Shown piece by piece: positions 24,961-34,319 of a stretch of DNA of 64,000 bases; the first letter of the stretch is position 1, and each line of letters opens with the position of its first letter. Below the pieces are notes generated by a model. The model made no database searches. It was not told where the DNA came from and saw nothing but the letters and a program-made list of their open reading frames with translations. This DNA is from Brevibacillus_D fluminis_A (GTDB taxonomy: Bacteria > Bacillota > Bacilli > Brevibacillales > Brevibacillaceae), in NCBI RefSeq assembly GCF_052072235.1, contig NZ_CM125436.1, forward strand, positions 2,474,001 to 2,538,000, given 5' to 3'. Made by a program: the position numbers and the translations under genes.

Positions 24961-25831
24961 ACTCCGATTCGTTGAATTGCCCGACTTTTTCGACATAGGC
25001 GGCCGGGAGGAAACGCAATCCTTGGTCCCAAACCCCGACATACGTGATATTGTTCCCCCAGAGATGAACCGCGCCCACCGTATAGGGGGCGAGCACCTTC
25101 CCGTCGTATTGTGAAGTGGTCAGCACGATGCGTTCGCTTTCATCTTTTTCAAGCAGCTGTGAAGCCGTCCTATCATAATTCCGCTCCGACTCCTGACGCG
25201 TCAGCCAGTCGATTCGGGCAAATGGGTCGATTTCGTCGGAAGACAGCTGAAAATACTTGCTCTCCAACAGAATCGGCTTTTCGCTGATCAGATCGTCCGT
25301 CTGAAGCGAGGTAAAAATCGCGGCAGAATCGACAAAGCCTGGAGGATAATGCTCCCCCGTCATGGCGTTGGCGCTCTGTGGCTGTTTCTCGTCGCCTGTA
25401 AATTCCCAGCGGGAGGACAACCCGTCGTAGACAGCGAGCGCATCGTCAGCGGGCGCCTGTGCCGGATCAAAAAGAGTATATTCCCCAAGCCCGTATTCCA
25501 GCAAGGCAAAATGCGGCTCATCCGATTTCCCGGGAACCTCGCCGACCACCAGATACCCGACAGGACGGTTCGCTTTTGTCAGGTGGACGAGCCATTGGCG
25601 CATTCCGGAACCTAACGTCTCCATCGTTGTATGCGCACGCCCCCAATCGGCGAAAGCAGGGTCTTTTTCGCCGAGTTCATGAATCCAGTCGGAAACCTGT
25701 TTGTCCATCAGCTGGCTCCAGTTATGGGATGGTTCCGCTTTTGCGGGAAGTGGCGAGTGAAAGTTGGCATAAACGATCATGCACACGAGCAGCATGCATG
25801 GTAAGAAGCGGCTTCGACGAATCTTGATCAA
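24959..25831 (-). CDS. Secreted hypothetical protein, 290 aa
   Basis: Exported protein with a clear signal peptide (MIKIRRSRFLPCMLLVCMIVYANF..., likely cleavage after AKAEP region at about 30-33). The mature part (SHNWSQLMDKQVSDWIHELG..., GYLVVGEVPGKSDEPHFALLEYGLGEYTLF) is mixed alpha/beta, and I do not recognise the family. The start is TTG 25831, nine bases after AGGAGGT. It is monocistronic on the reverse strand, downstream of yqhG and convergent with ykuS. About 120 bases separate it from yqhG, without a clear terminator. Confidence 0.7.
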   Translation of the reverse strand: MIKIRRSRFLPCMLLVCMIVYANFHSPLPAKAEPSHNWSQLMDKQVSDWIHELGEKDPAFADWGRAHTTMETLGSGMRQWLVHLTKANRPVGYLVVGEVPGKSDEPHFALLEYGLGEYTLFDPAQAPADDALAVYDGLSSRWEFTGDEKQPQSANAMTGEHYPPGFVDSAAIFTSLQTDDLISEKPILLESKYFQLSSDEIDPFARIDWLTRQESERNYDRTASQLLEKDESERIVLTTSQYDGKVLAPYTVGAVHLWGNNITYVGVWDQGLRFLPAAYVEKVGQFNESE

Positions 25832-25950
25832 CGATCAGGCACCTCCTGGCAAGATTTCACCGTTTTTTCTTATTTTAACTTCTGGGGAAAGCGCAATTTG
25901 TTACTAATTGTCAGTGGCTTTCCCACTTTTTCTCGTGATCTTTCTACAGC

Positions 25951-27045
25951 CTACTGGTGGAACGGGGGCTGATTTTGTAGATAAAAAATACCGCCATTGA
26001 TAAAAGTCAGCTCGATTCGTGGCTCATATTGCCACTTCAGCTCGGCGATGCGCCGTTCTTTTTCTTCCGTTGGCGAACTGGCCTGCCAATCCTCCTGCAC
26101 GATGGCCTCTTTCGGCGTCTCCTGAATGCCGTTCATGCGCAAAAAGTCGAGGATGCGCATAGGGCCGGCCGGAACGGCAGGTTCTGTCGCAGATGCCGGA
26201 GAGCTTGGAGAGCGCTCTTGGTTCAGCGAAATGTCATTTGCTTGCCCGCCGCTTGCCACCGGCTGCTGCTCTTCCTCGCTCACAAACGGTTCCACATCCG
26301 CGCTTGCCTCCTCATCATCTTCCGACTCGTCCTCCCGTACTTTTTCGGAAAGCGAATCATAGTACGCCTCCAAAATCTCGATTTCTTCCTGCAATCGTTC
26401 GCGCGCCTTTTCCGCCCAGCTGGCATCGTGCGCGGCCACAATCCGCTCTGTCTCCTGTTTCATCAGTATTACCGCATCATCCAGCGATAAACGTCGATCG
26501 AGCGTAAAATGATAGTCGGGAATGCTGGGGGAGAGGGTGAGACGCTTCAAAAACGGGTAAAAATCGTGCACGAGCCGCGGTTGGTGCAGATTAACGCCGA
26601 AATAGCAGAGCACATCCTTCTTCTTGTCGCAGATGAACGATAGTTTTACGTTAAGCCCCAGCCAAGGGACGAGCGGGACGGAGCGTTTGCCGCGAAGGGG
26701 GGAGGCCATGCTCTGCAAAAACGGCGTTTGCTCGTACATGCAAACGAAGCGGCCATGGTTGCGGGCAGACTGGAAGATTTGGGCCAGCCGCGCCGAGCCA
26801 AAATGAAGCGGTTCCCCGCGCAACCCTTGGGGAACCTGGTCATTGAAAAAGAAGGTGAGCGTAAGCGGCTGGTAAGGCAAATTCATTTTCTCCACCCATG
26901 TCCAATAAAACGGCCTGTTGCCAATATCTTTGTCGACCTCCACGGGGAGCGTCACACTGAGATAGTCGGGATGCGACTCCATCACGTGTGTGGCGAATGC
27001 CTGAAAGTAACGCTCGATATACCGACGAACCGCTGTCTGTTCCAT
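25951..27045 (-). CDS. yqhG: YqhG family protein
   Basis: A 364-residue protein whose N-terminal 260 residues match YqhG (RRYIERYFQAFATHVMESHPDYLSVTLPVEVDKDIGNRPFYWTWVE...). A Glu/Asp-rich, probably disordered stretch (about 240-300) is followed by a conserved end, YEPRIELTFINGGIFYL. Function unknown. The synteny yqhG-yqhH divergent from gcvT-gcvPA-gcvPB is the same as in B. subtilis and supports the call. ATG 27045 with GGAGG 11 bases upstream; a GTG at 27054 is too near that site. Confidence 0.9.
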   Translation of the reverse strand: MEQTAVRRYIERYFQAFATHVMESHPDYLSVTLPVEVDKDIGNRPFYWTWVEKMNLPYQPLTLTFFFNDQVPQGLRGEPLHFGSARLAQIFQSARNHGRFVCMYEQTPFLQSMASPLRGKRSVPLVPWLGLNVKLSFICDKKKDVLCYFGVNLHQPRLVHDFYPFLKRLTLSPSIPDYHFTLDRRLSLDDAVILMKQETERIVAAHDASWAEKARERLQEEIEILEAYYDSLSEKVREDESEDDEEASADVEPFVSEEEQQPVASGGQANDISLNQERSPSSPASATEPAVPAGPMRILDFLRMNGIQETPKEAIVQEDWQASSPTEEKERRIAELKWQYEPRIELTFINGGIFYLQNQPPFHQ

Positions 27046-27069
27046 GCAGCGCACAGCCTCCTACAAAGA

Positions 27070-28770
27070 TTATGATAAAGCCAGATCTGCCGCCGGCTGG
27101 CCCTGGTTCTGGCCCCGCAACGTGCGGATCACATGTCCGATGTTGTCCATTTTCAGCGCCATCTCTTTTTCCGAGCGAGAGTCCATGATGATGTCGATCA
27201 GATTTTTTTCCAGCGAGTCATTCAAGGCCATGCGCGTGACGATTGCATCCAGTTCGCCGATCACCATTTCGAACAAGTCGATTTTTTCATAGAGCAGGTT
27301 GAGAATATGTTCCTCGATGGTGCCTGTCGTCGACAAATTGTAGATGTGGACATCGCGCTGCTGGCCCAGCCGGTGCACGCGTCCGATGCGCTGTTCGACA
27401 CGCATCGGGTTCCACGGCATGTCGTAGTTGATAATCTGGTTGCAAAACTGCAGGTTGATCCCCTCGCCGCCGGCTTCCGTCGCGATCAGCACTTGTGCCC
27501 GGTTTTGGAACAGATCGGTCATCCAGTCTTTTTTCGACCGTTTGAAGCCGCCGCGGAACGGGACGGACGTGACGCCATGCTCGCTCAAATACTTTTGCAA
27601 ATAATTTTGCGTCGCCCGGTATTCCGTGAAGATGATGACTTTATCGTTGATTTCCTTGAGCAGCTCGATCGTTTTGGCTGCCTTGGAATGCGTCTCGATC
27701 CGTTTGATCATCTCGACAAGCGCAAGAATTTGCGCCCGCTCGGGAGATTCTTCTGGCAAGCGTTGGTGCATATTGTATAACGTCATGAAAGCCGCTTCGC
27801 GGCTGGAACAGACCTCGCGCTGCAGCGTGATCAAGGCGAGCGAATTGAAGCGCCCGAGTCCTTGGTGATAATGCTCGCGCACGAAATCGGTCACGCCTTG
27901 GTACAACTCCGCTTCCTGCGGTGACAGCTGGATCGGAACCGACTGCACGCGGCGCGGGGTAAACTGGATGCCGCCGTCGCTGCGCTTGTTGCGGATCATG
28001 ACTTTCTCCATTTCGCCGCGCAGCTTCTCGCTGTTTTTGGCCTGCCGCTTGCCCTCGACATAATTGGACGCGAATGAGCCGGTATGACCAAGGTGGCCCG
28101 GCTTGAGCAGCGTGACCAGGTTGAACAGCTCATCCATCTCGTTTTGCACGGGCGTGGCGGTCAGGAGCAGGCTGTATTTTTTCTTGATTTCCTTGACGAA
28201 CTGATAGTTGCGCGTCCGCTTGTTTTTCAGCTTGTGCGCCTCGTCGATGATCAGCATGTCGTAGTCGATCGAGAGTACATGCTGGCGGTGTGGCGCGCGC
28301 TTGGCCGTATCGATGGAAGCGACGACGACATCGTACTGCCGCCACATGTATTCCTTTTTTTGCGCCACAGCCGGTATCCCGAACTTTTGGTTCAGCTCTT
28401 TCGTCCATTGGATGACCAGTGAGGCAGGGACCAGGATCAAGATTTTTTTCGCCAGCCCGCGAACCATGTATTCTTTCATGATCAGACCGGCCTCGATCGT
28501 TTTGCCGAGGCCCACCTCGTCGGCCAGGATCGCTCTGCCATGCATTTCGTTAAGCACGCGGTTCGCTGCCGCCAGCTGATGGGGAAACGGCTTCAAGTTC
28601 GGGAGATATTTCAGGCACTGCAGCTGGTCAAAGCTCTCGACGGCGAGCGCTTCCTCGGCTTCCAGGGCAAGCTGAAACAGCTCCCATTTGTTCCAGGGGC
28701 CGTCCTCACGCAGCAATTGGTGAAACGGCTCGGTCCAGGACAGGTCAAATGATACGGGAATATTCGGCAT
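27070..28770 (-). CDS. yqhH: SNF2-family DNA helicase/translocase (YqhH)
   Basis: A 566-residue SNF2/RapA-type ATPase. Helicase motifs in order: I DEVGLGKTIEAGL (about 83-95), Ia LILVPASLVIQW, II IIDEAHKLKN (DEAH), III LLLTATPVQN, V ATEAGGEGINLQFCN and VI RVEQRIGRVHRLGQ. Such proteins remodel protein-DNA or polymerase complexes by translocating on double-stranded DNA; the target of YqhH is unknown. GGAGG lies seven bases before ATG 28770. It lies upstream of yqhG with a 25-base gap and is divergent from the glycine-riboswitch-controlled gcv operon. Confidence 0.92.
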   Translation of the reverse strand: MPNIPVSFDLSWTEPFHQLLREDGPWNKWELFQLALEAEEALAVESFDQLQCLKYLPNLKPFPHQLAAANRVLNEMHGRAILADEVGLGKTIEAGLIMKEYMVRGLAKKILILVPASLVIQWTKELNQKFGIPAVAQKKEYMWRQYDVVVASIDTAKRAPHRQHVLSIDYDMLIIDEAHKLKNKRTRNYQFVKEIKKKYSLLLTATPVQNEMDELFNLVTLLKPGHLGHTGSFASNYVEGKRQAKNSEKLRGEMEKVMIRNKRSDGGIQFTPRRVQSVPIQLSPQEAELYQGVTDFVREHYHQGLGRFNSLALITLQREVCSSREAAFMTLYNMHQRLPEESPERAQILALVEMIKRIETHSKAAKTIELLKEINDKVIIFTEYRATQNYLQKYLSEHGVTSVPFRGGFKRSKKDWMTDLFQNRAQVLIATEAGGEGINLQFCNQIINYDMPWNPMRVEQRIGRVHRLGQQRDVHIYNLSTTGTIEEHILNLLYEKIDLFEMVIGELDAIVTRMALNDSLEKNLIDIIMDSRSEKEMALKMDNIGHVIRTLRGQNQGQPAADLALS

Positions 28771-28890
28771 GTCATTACCTCCAGCCGAGATTATCTCGAA
28801 AATTTCTGTTGAAATGAACAAAACACAAACGTTATAATCAATAACGAGAAGAATGTTAAGGTTTTGTTCGCTTGTTTTGAAAAATCTATT

Positions 28891-28920
28891 TTCAAGTCAG
28901 GCGATAAATGGTAGGATAAT
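28891..28920 (+). promoter_or_regulatory. Candidate sigma-A promoter of the gcv operon
   Basis: TTCAAG (28891-28896), an 18-base spacer and GATAAT (28915-28920) would start transcription about 75 bases before the riboswitch. The match is moderate. Confidence 0.45.
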
Positions 28921-29000
28921 CTTGTTAGCGCGATTCGTACTTCTAGTATGGGATTTGCCGGGAAAGTTATGTATCAATTCAATATGGAAAGGCGAATGAT

Positions 29001-29169
29001 GGTAGCAGGGAGAGACCGCTTCAGTGCGGCGCCGAAGGAGCAAGCCGGAAACGGTGAATCTCTCAGGCAAAAGTACCTTTACCGGACGCATCTCTGGAGA
29101 GAGCTTTTAGGGCCACCAAAGGGGAAACTCACCGCCATGTGAGGTAACTCTCAGGTAAAAAGGACAGAG
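29001..29169 (+). promoter_or_regulatory. Tandem glycine riboswitch (two aptamers)
   Basis: Two gcvT-type aptamers in series. Aptamer I spans about 29001-29077, closed by GGTA/TACC, with GGGAGAGACC, the GCGCCGAAGGAGCAAGCC core and AATCTCTCAGGCAAAAGTACC-like 3' half. Aptamer II spans 29092-29169, closed by CTCTG (29092-29096) with CAGAG (29165-29169), with CACCAAAGGGG and AACTCTCAGG. Both carry the conserved glycine-aptamer elements. Located before gcvT, it is expected to turn on glycine cleavage when glycine is abundant. Confidence 0.95.
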
Positions 29170-29238
29170 AAGGAAGAGTAGGGAATTCAGCAGGTCTATT
29201 CTGTTGTTCCCTGGTCTTCTTTCCCTGTCTTTTCTTTT
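29161..29238 (+). terminator. Riboswitch-controlled terminator of the gcv leader
   Basis: The 5' arm 29161-29177 (AGGACAGAGAAGGAAGA) can pair with 29215-29233 over 17 positions with one mismatch and two wobbles, enclosing an inner hairpin (GGGAA...TTCCC, CAGCAG...CTGTTG). A TTTTCTTTT tract follows. The 5' arm includes the CAGAG that closes aptamer II, so glycine binding should prevent this terminator: an ON switch. Confidence 0.8.
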
Positions 29239-29351
29239 GGCAAAAACGGTGGTACGAATCGGCGCGCAGGCGAAAAATAGTCGGGTACACGATGCTGTGA
29301 AGGCTGAAGGTTTTCGCTTGACAAGATGGATGATCATAGGAGGAGATGTGG

Positions 29352-30452
29352 ATGTCGGATTTGAAACGCACCCCGCTGTACCCGGTGTACGCGAAGTATG
29401 GAGCCAAGACCATCGATTTTGGCGGGTGGGATTTGCCTGTGCAATTTTCCAGCATCAGCGCCGAGCATGAAGCGGTGCGGACGAAAGCAGGTTTGTTCGA
29501 TGTATCGCACATGGGCGAGGTCGACGTAAAAGGAAGCGGAGCGCTTACTTACTTGCAGCGCTTGACGACAAACGACGTCTCCAAGCTAGCGGCTGGCCAG
29601 GCGCAATACGGCGCCATGTGCTATCCGGACGGCGGTACGGTCGACGACCTGCTGGTGTACAAATACGCGGATGACCATTACTTGCTGGTGATCAATGCAG
29701 GCAACATCGACAAAGACTTCGCCTGGATGCAGGAGAACCTCACTGAAAACGTGGAGATCGAAAACATTTCCCCGCAGGTGGCGCAGCTTGCGATCCAGGG
29801 ACCTCTTGCTGAACAAATTTTGCAAAAATTGACTTCCTATGATCTGTCGCAAATCGGCGTGTTCAAATTCGCCCGTGACGTTGAAGTGGACGGCATCGCC
29901 GCTCTCGTATCGCGCACCGGCTATACCGGCGAAGACGGCTTTGAAATTTACGTGCCGAGCGGGCATGCCGTGCAGCTGTGGGATAAACTGCTCGAGGTTG
30001 GTAAAGAAGACGGGTTGCTGCCGTGCGGTTTGGGCGCGCGTGATACCTTGCGTTTTGAAGCCAGGCTGCCTCTTTATGGGCAAGAGCTGTCGAAAGACAT
30101 CACACCGATCGAAGCGGGAATCGGTTTCGCTGTCAAAGTCGACAAAGAGGTTCCTTGCATCGGCCATGACGTGCTGAAAGAGCAAAAAACGAAAGGCGCG
30201 CCGCGCAAGCTGGTCGGCATCGAAATGATCGACCGCGGCATCCCGCGCACCCATTATCCGGTGTTCATCGGCGATGAGCAAATCGGGGAAGTCACGACCG
30301 GTACACAATCGCCTACACTGAAAAAGAACGTCGGCCTCGCGCTGCTCAAAGCCGAGCATGCGGCGATCGGCACGGAAGTTGACGTGGAAATCCGCGGCAA
30401 GCGCCTCAAAGCGCAAATTGTCGCTTCACCTTTCTACAAACGGAGCAAATAA
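29352..30452 (+). CDS. gcvT: Aminomethyltransferase, T protein of glycine cleavage
   Basis: Transfers the methylene group from the aminomethyl-lipoyl H protein to tetrahydrofolate, releasing ammonia. The 366-residue protein has DLKRTPLYPVYAKYGAKTIDFGGWDLPVQF, the catalytic/folate-binding VSHMGEVDVKG, TGYTGEDGFEIY and GLGARDTLRFEA. ATG 29352 follows AGGAGG (29339-29344) by seven bases; ATG 29346 is too close. First gene of gcvT-gcvPA-gcvPB; controlled by the upstream glycine riboswitch. Confidence 0.96.
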   Translation: MSDLKRTPLYPVYAKYGAKTIDFGGWDLPVQFSSISAEHEAVRTKAGLFDVSHMGEVDVKGSGALTYLQRLTTNDVSKLAAGQAQYGAMCYPDGGTVDDLLVYKYADDHYLLVINAGNIDKDFAWMQENLTENVEIENISPQVAQLAIQGPLAEQILQKLTSYDLSQIGVFKFARDVEVDGIAALVSRTGYTGEDGFEIYVPSGHAVQLWDKLLEVGKEDGLLPCGLGARDTLRFEARLPLYGQELSKDITPIEAGIGFAVKVDKEVPCIGHDVLKEQKTKGAPRKLVGIEMIDRGIPRTHYPVFIGDEQIGEVTTGTQSPTLKKNVGLALLKAEHAAIGTEVDVEIRGKRLKAQIVASPFYKRSK

Positions 30453-30466
30453 GGAGGAAGCCCTGA

Positions 30467-31822
30467 GTGAAACACCGTTACCTGCCACAAACGGATCAAG
30501 ATAAACGCGAAATGATGGAAACGCTCGGCATCAAAAGCTATGAGGAGCTGTTTTCCGATATCCCGGCCGAGGTGCGCCTGAATCGCGGCCTGAACGTGTC
30601 GGAAGCATTGTCTGAAACAGAACTGGTTGCCTACTTCCAGGGACTCGCCAAGAAAAACGCAAACTTCTCCACCCATGCAAGCTTTCTCGGTGCAGGCGTC
30701 TACCAGCACTATGCGCCAACCGTCGTGAACCACATGCTTTTGCGCGGCGAATTTTTCACCGCTTATACACCGTACCAGCCGGAAATCAGCCAAGGTGAAC
30801 TGCAGGCCATTTTTGAATTCCAGACGATGGTTTGCGAATTGACCGGCATGGAAGTGGCCAACTCCTCCATGTACGATGGCGCGACCTCGCTTGCCGAAGC
30901 GGCGATGATGGCTGCAGGGCACACAAATAAACCGCGCGTGGTGGTTTCTGGTGCGGTACATCCGGAGTCTCGCGAGGTGCTCGCTACTTATGCAAAAGGC
31001 CAAAGCGTAGAGCTGCAGGAAACCGGTTATTCGGCAGAAGGCTTGACGGATCTGGTTCAACTGGAAGCGGCGATCACGGAAGGAACAGGCGCTGTTATCG
31101 TGCAGTATCCGAACTTTTTCGGCCATGTCGAGGATCTGAAAGCGATCGAACAGATCGTGCACGGCAAAGGCGCGCTTTTGATCGTGTCCTCCAATCCTGT
31201 TGCACTGGGCGTGCTTGAAGCTCCGGGCAAACTGGGCGCAGACATTGTGGTAGGGGATATGCAGCCATTTGGCATCCCGGCTTCCTACGGCGGTCCACAC
31301 TGTGGATACTTTGCCACAACTTCCAAGCTGATGCGCAAAATGCCGGGCCGTATCGTTGGCCAAACAAAAGATGAGGAAGGCAAACGCGGCTTCGTGCTGA
31401 CGCTGCAAGCGCGCGAACAGCATATTCGCCGTGAAAAAGCGACCTCCAACATTTGCTCCAACCAGGCGCTGCTGGCGTTGGCAGCATCGATCACGCTCTC
31501 GGCACTCGGCAAGGTCGGCGTGCAGGAGATGGCGATGATGAACCTGCAAAAATCGCATTACGCCAAACAGGCGCTGACTAACGCAAAGGGCGTGGAAGCG
31601 GTATTCAACGCGCCATTCTTCAATGAATTCGTCATCAAGCTGACAAAGCCGGTAGCAGACGTCAACAAAGCGCTGCTCGCTGCGGGAATTATCGGCGGCT
31701 ATGACCTCGGCAAGGCTTATCCGGAATTGGCTGGACATATGCTGGTCGCTGTCACAGAGCTGCGCACCAAACAAGAAATCGATGCTTTCGCGCAAGAACT
31801 GGAGGCGATTCTCAGTGCGTAA
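30467..31822 (+). CDS. gcvPA: Glycine decarboxylase subunit 1 (P protein, N-terminal half)
   Basis: The alpha half of the split PLP-dependent glycine decarboxylase, which forms a heterotetramer with GcvPB. The 451-residue protein has LGAGVYQHYAPTVVNHML, TAYTPYQPEISQGELQAIFEFQTM and ANSSMYDGATSLAEA, all typical. PLP is bound by the other subunit. The start is GTG 30467, with AAGGAGG upstream and 14 bases after gcvT. The gcvPB start overlaps its 3' end by eight bases. Confidence 0.96.
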   Translation: MKHRYLPQTDQDKREMMETLGIKSYEELFSDIPAEVRLNRGLNVSEALSETELVAYFQGLAKKNANFSTHASFLGAGVYQHYAPTVVNHMLLRGEFFTAYTPYQPEISQGELQAIFEFQTMVCELTGMEVANSSMYDGATSLAEAAMMAAGHTNKPRVVVSGAVHPESREVLATYAKGQSVELQETGYSAEGLTDLVQLEAAITEGTGAVIVQYPNFFGHVEDLKAIEQIVHGKGALLIVSSNPVALGVLEAPGKLGADIVVGDMQPFGIPASYGGPHCGYFATTSKLMRKMPGRIVGQTKDEEGKRGFVLTLQAREQHIRREKATSNICSNQALLALAASITLSALGKVGVQEMAMMNLQKSHYAKQALTNAKGVEAVFNAPFFNEFVIKLTKPVADVNKALLAAGIIGGYDLGKAYPELAGHMLVAVTELRTKQEIDAFAQELEAILSA

Positions 31823-33278
31823 TGACAAACAGAAAGAACTGATTTTTGAAATGAACAAGCCGGGTCGCATCGGTTACAGCCTGCCTGCGCTGGATGTGCC
31901 AGAGGTGGACGTGGCGAGCTTGCTGCCTGCACACCTGATCCGCGAAACGCCTGCGGCTCTGCCGGAAGTATCGGAGTTGCAAGTGGTGCGCCACTATACC
32001 GAACTGTCCCGCCGCAATCACGGGATCGACAACGGATTTTATCCGCTCGGCTCTTGCACGATGAAGTACAACCCGAAAATCAATGAAGATATCGCACGCA
32101 TTCCAGGCTTCGCCCAAACCCACCCGTACCAGGCTGACGAGTCGGTGCAAGGCGTGCTGGAAGTGCTCTACAATCTGCAAAACGACCTCGCGGATATTAC
32201 CGGAATGGATGCGGTTACGCTGCAGCCAGCTGCAGGTGCAGCAGGCGAGTGGACCGGTCTGATGATGATCCGCGCCTACCATGAAAGCCGCGGCGAAAAC
32301 CGCACAAAAGTAATCGTGCCGAACTCCGCACACGGAACCAACCCGGCTTCCGCGACCATCGCAGGTCTGGAAACCGTAACAATCCCGTCGGATGAGCGCG
32401 GTCTGGTTGACATCGAGGCGCTGCGCGCTGCTGTCGGTCCTGACACAGCGGCATTGATGCTGACCAATCCGAACACACTGGGCCTGTTTGAGGAAAACAT
32501 CGTGGAGATGGCGACCATCGTGCACGAAGCCGGCGGCCTGCTCTATTACGATGGTGCGAACGCCAATGCGATTCTCGGGATCGCACGCCCTGGCGACATG
32601 GGCTTTGACGTCGTTCACTTGAATTTGCACAAAACATTTACCGGCCCGCATGGCGGTGGCGGACCAGGTGCAGGTCCGGTCGGTGTGAAAAAGATTTTGG
32701 AACCGTTCCTGCCAGCGCCGATCGCGGCAAAACGCGAAGACGGCACGTTCTACATGGAAACCGACCGCCCGCAATCGATGGGCCGTGTCAAAGGCTACAA
32801 CGGCAACTTCGGTATCCTGCTGCGCGCATACAGCTACATCCGCAGCATGGGCGGCGAAGGGCTGCTGCAAGTTTCGCAAAATGCCGTGCTGAACGCCAAC
32901 TACATGATGCGCCGTCTTTCCGAAGCGTATGAACTGCCATACGATCGCGTGTGCAAACACGAATTCGTCCTGTCCGGCAGCCGTCAGAAGAAGCTCGGCG
33001 TGCGTACGCTGGACATCGCGAAGCGCCTGCTCGATTTCGGCTACCATCCGCCAACGATCTACTTCCCGTTGATCGTCGACGAGTGCTTGATGATCGAGCC
33101 AACCGAAACCGAAAGCAAAGAGACGCTCGATGAATTCATCGATGTCATGCTGCAGATTGCGCGCGAATGCGAAGAAACGCCGGAAATCGTCCAGGAAGCG
33201 CCGCACACCACCGTGGTCAAACGTCTGGATGAAGCGACCGCTGCACGGAAGCCGGTTCTGCGTTACCAACCCGAATAA
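31815..33278 (+). CDS. gcvPB: Glycine decarboxylase subunit 2 (P protein, C-terminal half)
   Basis: PLP-binding half of glycine decarboxylase; releases CO2 from glycine and transfers aminomethyl to lipoyl-GcvH. The 487-residue protein shows GIDNGFYPLGSCTMKYNPK, VTLQPAAGAAGEWTGLMMIR and the PLP-lysine motif NLHKTFTGPHGGGGPG (K about 272). GTG 31815 is favoured: GGAGG (31801-31805) lies nine bases upstream inside gcvPA, and the eight-base overlap implies translational coupling. Ends the operon at a terminator. Confidence 0.96.
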   Translation: MRNDKQKELIFEMNKPGRIGYSLPALDVPEVDVASLLPAHLIRETPAALPEVSELQVVRHYTELSRRNHGIDNGFYPLGSCTMKYNPKINEDIARIPGFAQTHPYQADESVQGVLEVLYNLQNDLADITGMDAVTLQPAAGAAGEWTGLMMIRAYHESRGENRTKVIVPNSAHGTNPASATIAGLETVTIPSDERGLVDIEALRAAVGPDTAALMLTNPNTLGLFEENIVEMATIVHEAGGLLYYDGANANAILGIARPGDMGFDVVHLNLHKTFTGPHGGGGPGAGPVGVKKILEPFLPAPIAAKREDGTFYMETDRPQSMGRVKGYNGNFGILLRAYSYIRSMGGEGLLQVSQNAVLNANYMMRRLSEAYELPYDRVCKHEFVLSGSRQKKLGVRTLDIAKRLLDFGYHPPTIYFPLIVDECLMIEPTETESKETLDEFIDVMLQIARECEETPEIVQEAPHTTVVKRLDEATAARKPVLRYQPE

Positions 33279-33281
33279 GAG

Positions 33282-33319
33282 AAAAGAGGGCTGTCACCGC
33301 TAAGGGCAGCTCTCTTTTA
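33282..33319 (+). terminator. Terminator of the gcv operon
   Basis: GAAAAGAG and CTCTTTT arms with an inner CTG/CAG pair surround a GC-containing loop; short T run. Moderate strength. Confidence 0.65.
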
Positions 33320-33399
33320 CATACCGAATCATTGCATCGAAGGCACCAAGCGGCGTACAATGGACAAGCAAACGTGTGATAGAGGAGAGGAACGATAGC

Positions 33400-34230
33400 A
33401 TGGAACAATGGCGATATGTATTGACAGAGCCGATGTCGCCCGCGATGAACATGGCAGTGGACGAGGCGATTCTGGTCGCGCACAGCGAAGGCAAAGTGCC
33501 GCCAACGGTTCGGTTTTATACATGGGACCCGGCAACCTTGTCGATCGGTTATTTTCAAAAAGCGGAGAAAGAGATCAACTTTGACGCGGTGAGAGCCAAC
33601 AATCTCGGCTTCGTCCGCAGAGCGACAGGCGGACGCGCGGTTTTGCACGATGCCGAACTGACGTACAGCGTCATCGTTTCCGAAGACCATCCCAAAATGC
33701 CGTCAAGCGTCACGGAAGCGTACAAAATCATCAGCCTGGGGCTGCTGCACGGCTTTCAGCAGCTGGGGCTCAAAGCGGAAATGGTGTCGCTCGCATCGGA
33801 AGAAGAAAAAGAGAAATACAGCTCTCCAGGTTCTTCCGCCTGTTTTGACTCTCCTTCCTGGTATGAGCTGGTCGTCGAAGGGAAAAAAGTGGCTGGCAGC
33901 GCACAAACCAGGCAAAAGGGCGTGATTTTGCAGCATGGCTCCATTTTGATCGATATGGATGTCGATCTGCTGTTTTCGCTGCTCAACTTCCCGTCGGACC
34001 GCGTGCGGGAGAGAATGATGGAAAGCTTCCGCCAAAAAGCAGTGACGATCAACGAGGTGAGCGGGCGCCACATTTCGCTGGCAGAAGCGATTGAAGCATT
34101 CCATATCGGTTTTGCGACAGGGCTTGGCGTACAGCTGGTGACGGAACCTTTGACACGCGAGGAAACCGAAATGGCCCGCGAGCTGGCGCGTACCCGCTAC
34201 GGAACGGACGAATGGAATTTGCGTCGTTAA
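33400..34230 (+). CDS. lipM: Octanoyltransferase LipM
   Basis: Transfers octanoyl from acyl-carrier protein to GcvH, the first step of lipoate assembly in Bacillus. The 276-residue protein of the BPL/LipA-LplA fold has RRATGGRAVLHDAELTYSV (about 73-91), the catalytic Cys148 in SSACFDSPSWYELVVEGKK and Lys163. These distinguish LipM from lipoate ligase. ATG 33400 follows GAGGAGAGG. Its position after gcvPB matches B. subtilis synteny and function, since the H protein of glycine cleavage is its acceptor. Confidence 0.93.
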   Translation: MEQWRYVLTEPMSPAMNMAVDEAILVAHSEGKVPPTVRFYTWDPATLSIGYFQKAEKEINFDAVRANNLGFVRRATGGRAVLHDAELTYSVIVSEDHPKMPSSVTEAYKIISLGLLHGFQQLGLKAEMVSLASEEEKEKYSSPGSSACFDSPSWYELVVEGKKVAGSAQTRQKGVILQHGSILIDMDVDLLFSLLNFPSDRVRERMMESFRQKAVTINEVSGRHISLAEAIEAFHIGFATGLGVQLVTEPLTREETEMARELARTRYGTDEWNLRR

Positions 34231-34292
34231 GTAATAGAAGGGAAGGGCGGCGACGGTCATGGTTGGCCGGAGGGCACGCTCTTTTTTGTATA

Positions 34293-34317
34293 GATAAGAA
34301 TTTATAAAATTCTTATC
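34293..34317. repeat. AT-rich palindrome, copy 2
   Basis: The perfect inverted repeat GATAAGAATTT / AAATTCTTATC has a three-base ATA centre. It is flanked on both sides by GTATA-type sequence (GTATA before, GTATAAG after), as if inserted immediately before the 56-nt repeat at 34320. It shares TAAGAATTTATAA with the palindrome at 14211. Confidence 0.6.
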
Positions 34318-34319
34318 CA

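Noticed and set aside
31812..33269. 485-codon open frame antisense to gcvPB
   Set aside because: Shadow of the strongly conserved gcvPB; no domains or ribosome-binding site.
31701..33278. Longer reading of gcvPB starting at 31701
   Set aside because: It would overlap gcvPA by about 120 bases with non-homologous residues; GTG 31815 with its GGAGG fits the family N-terminus.
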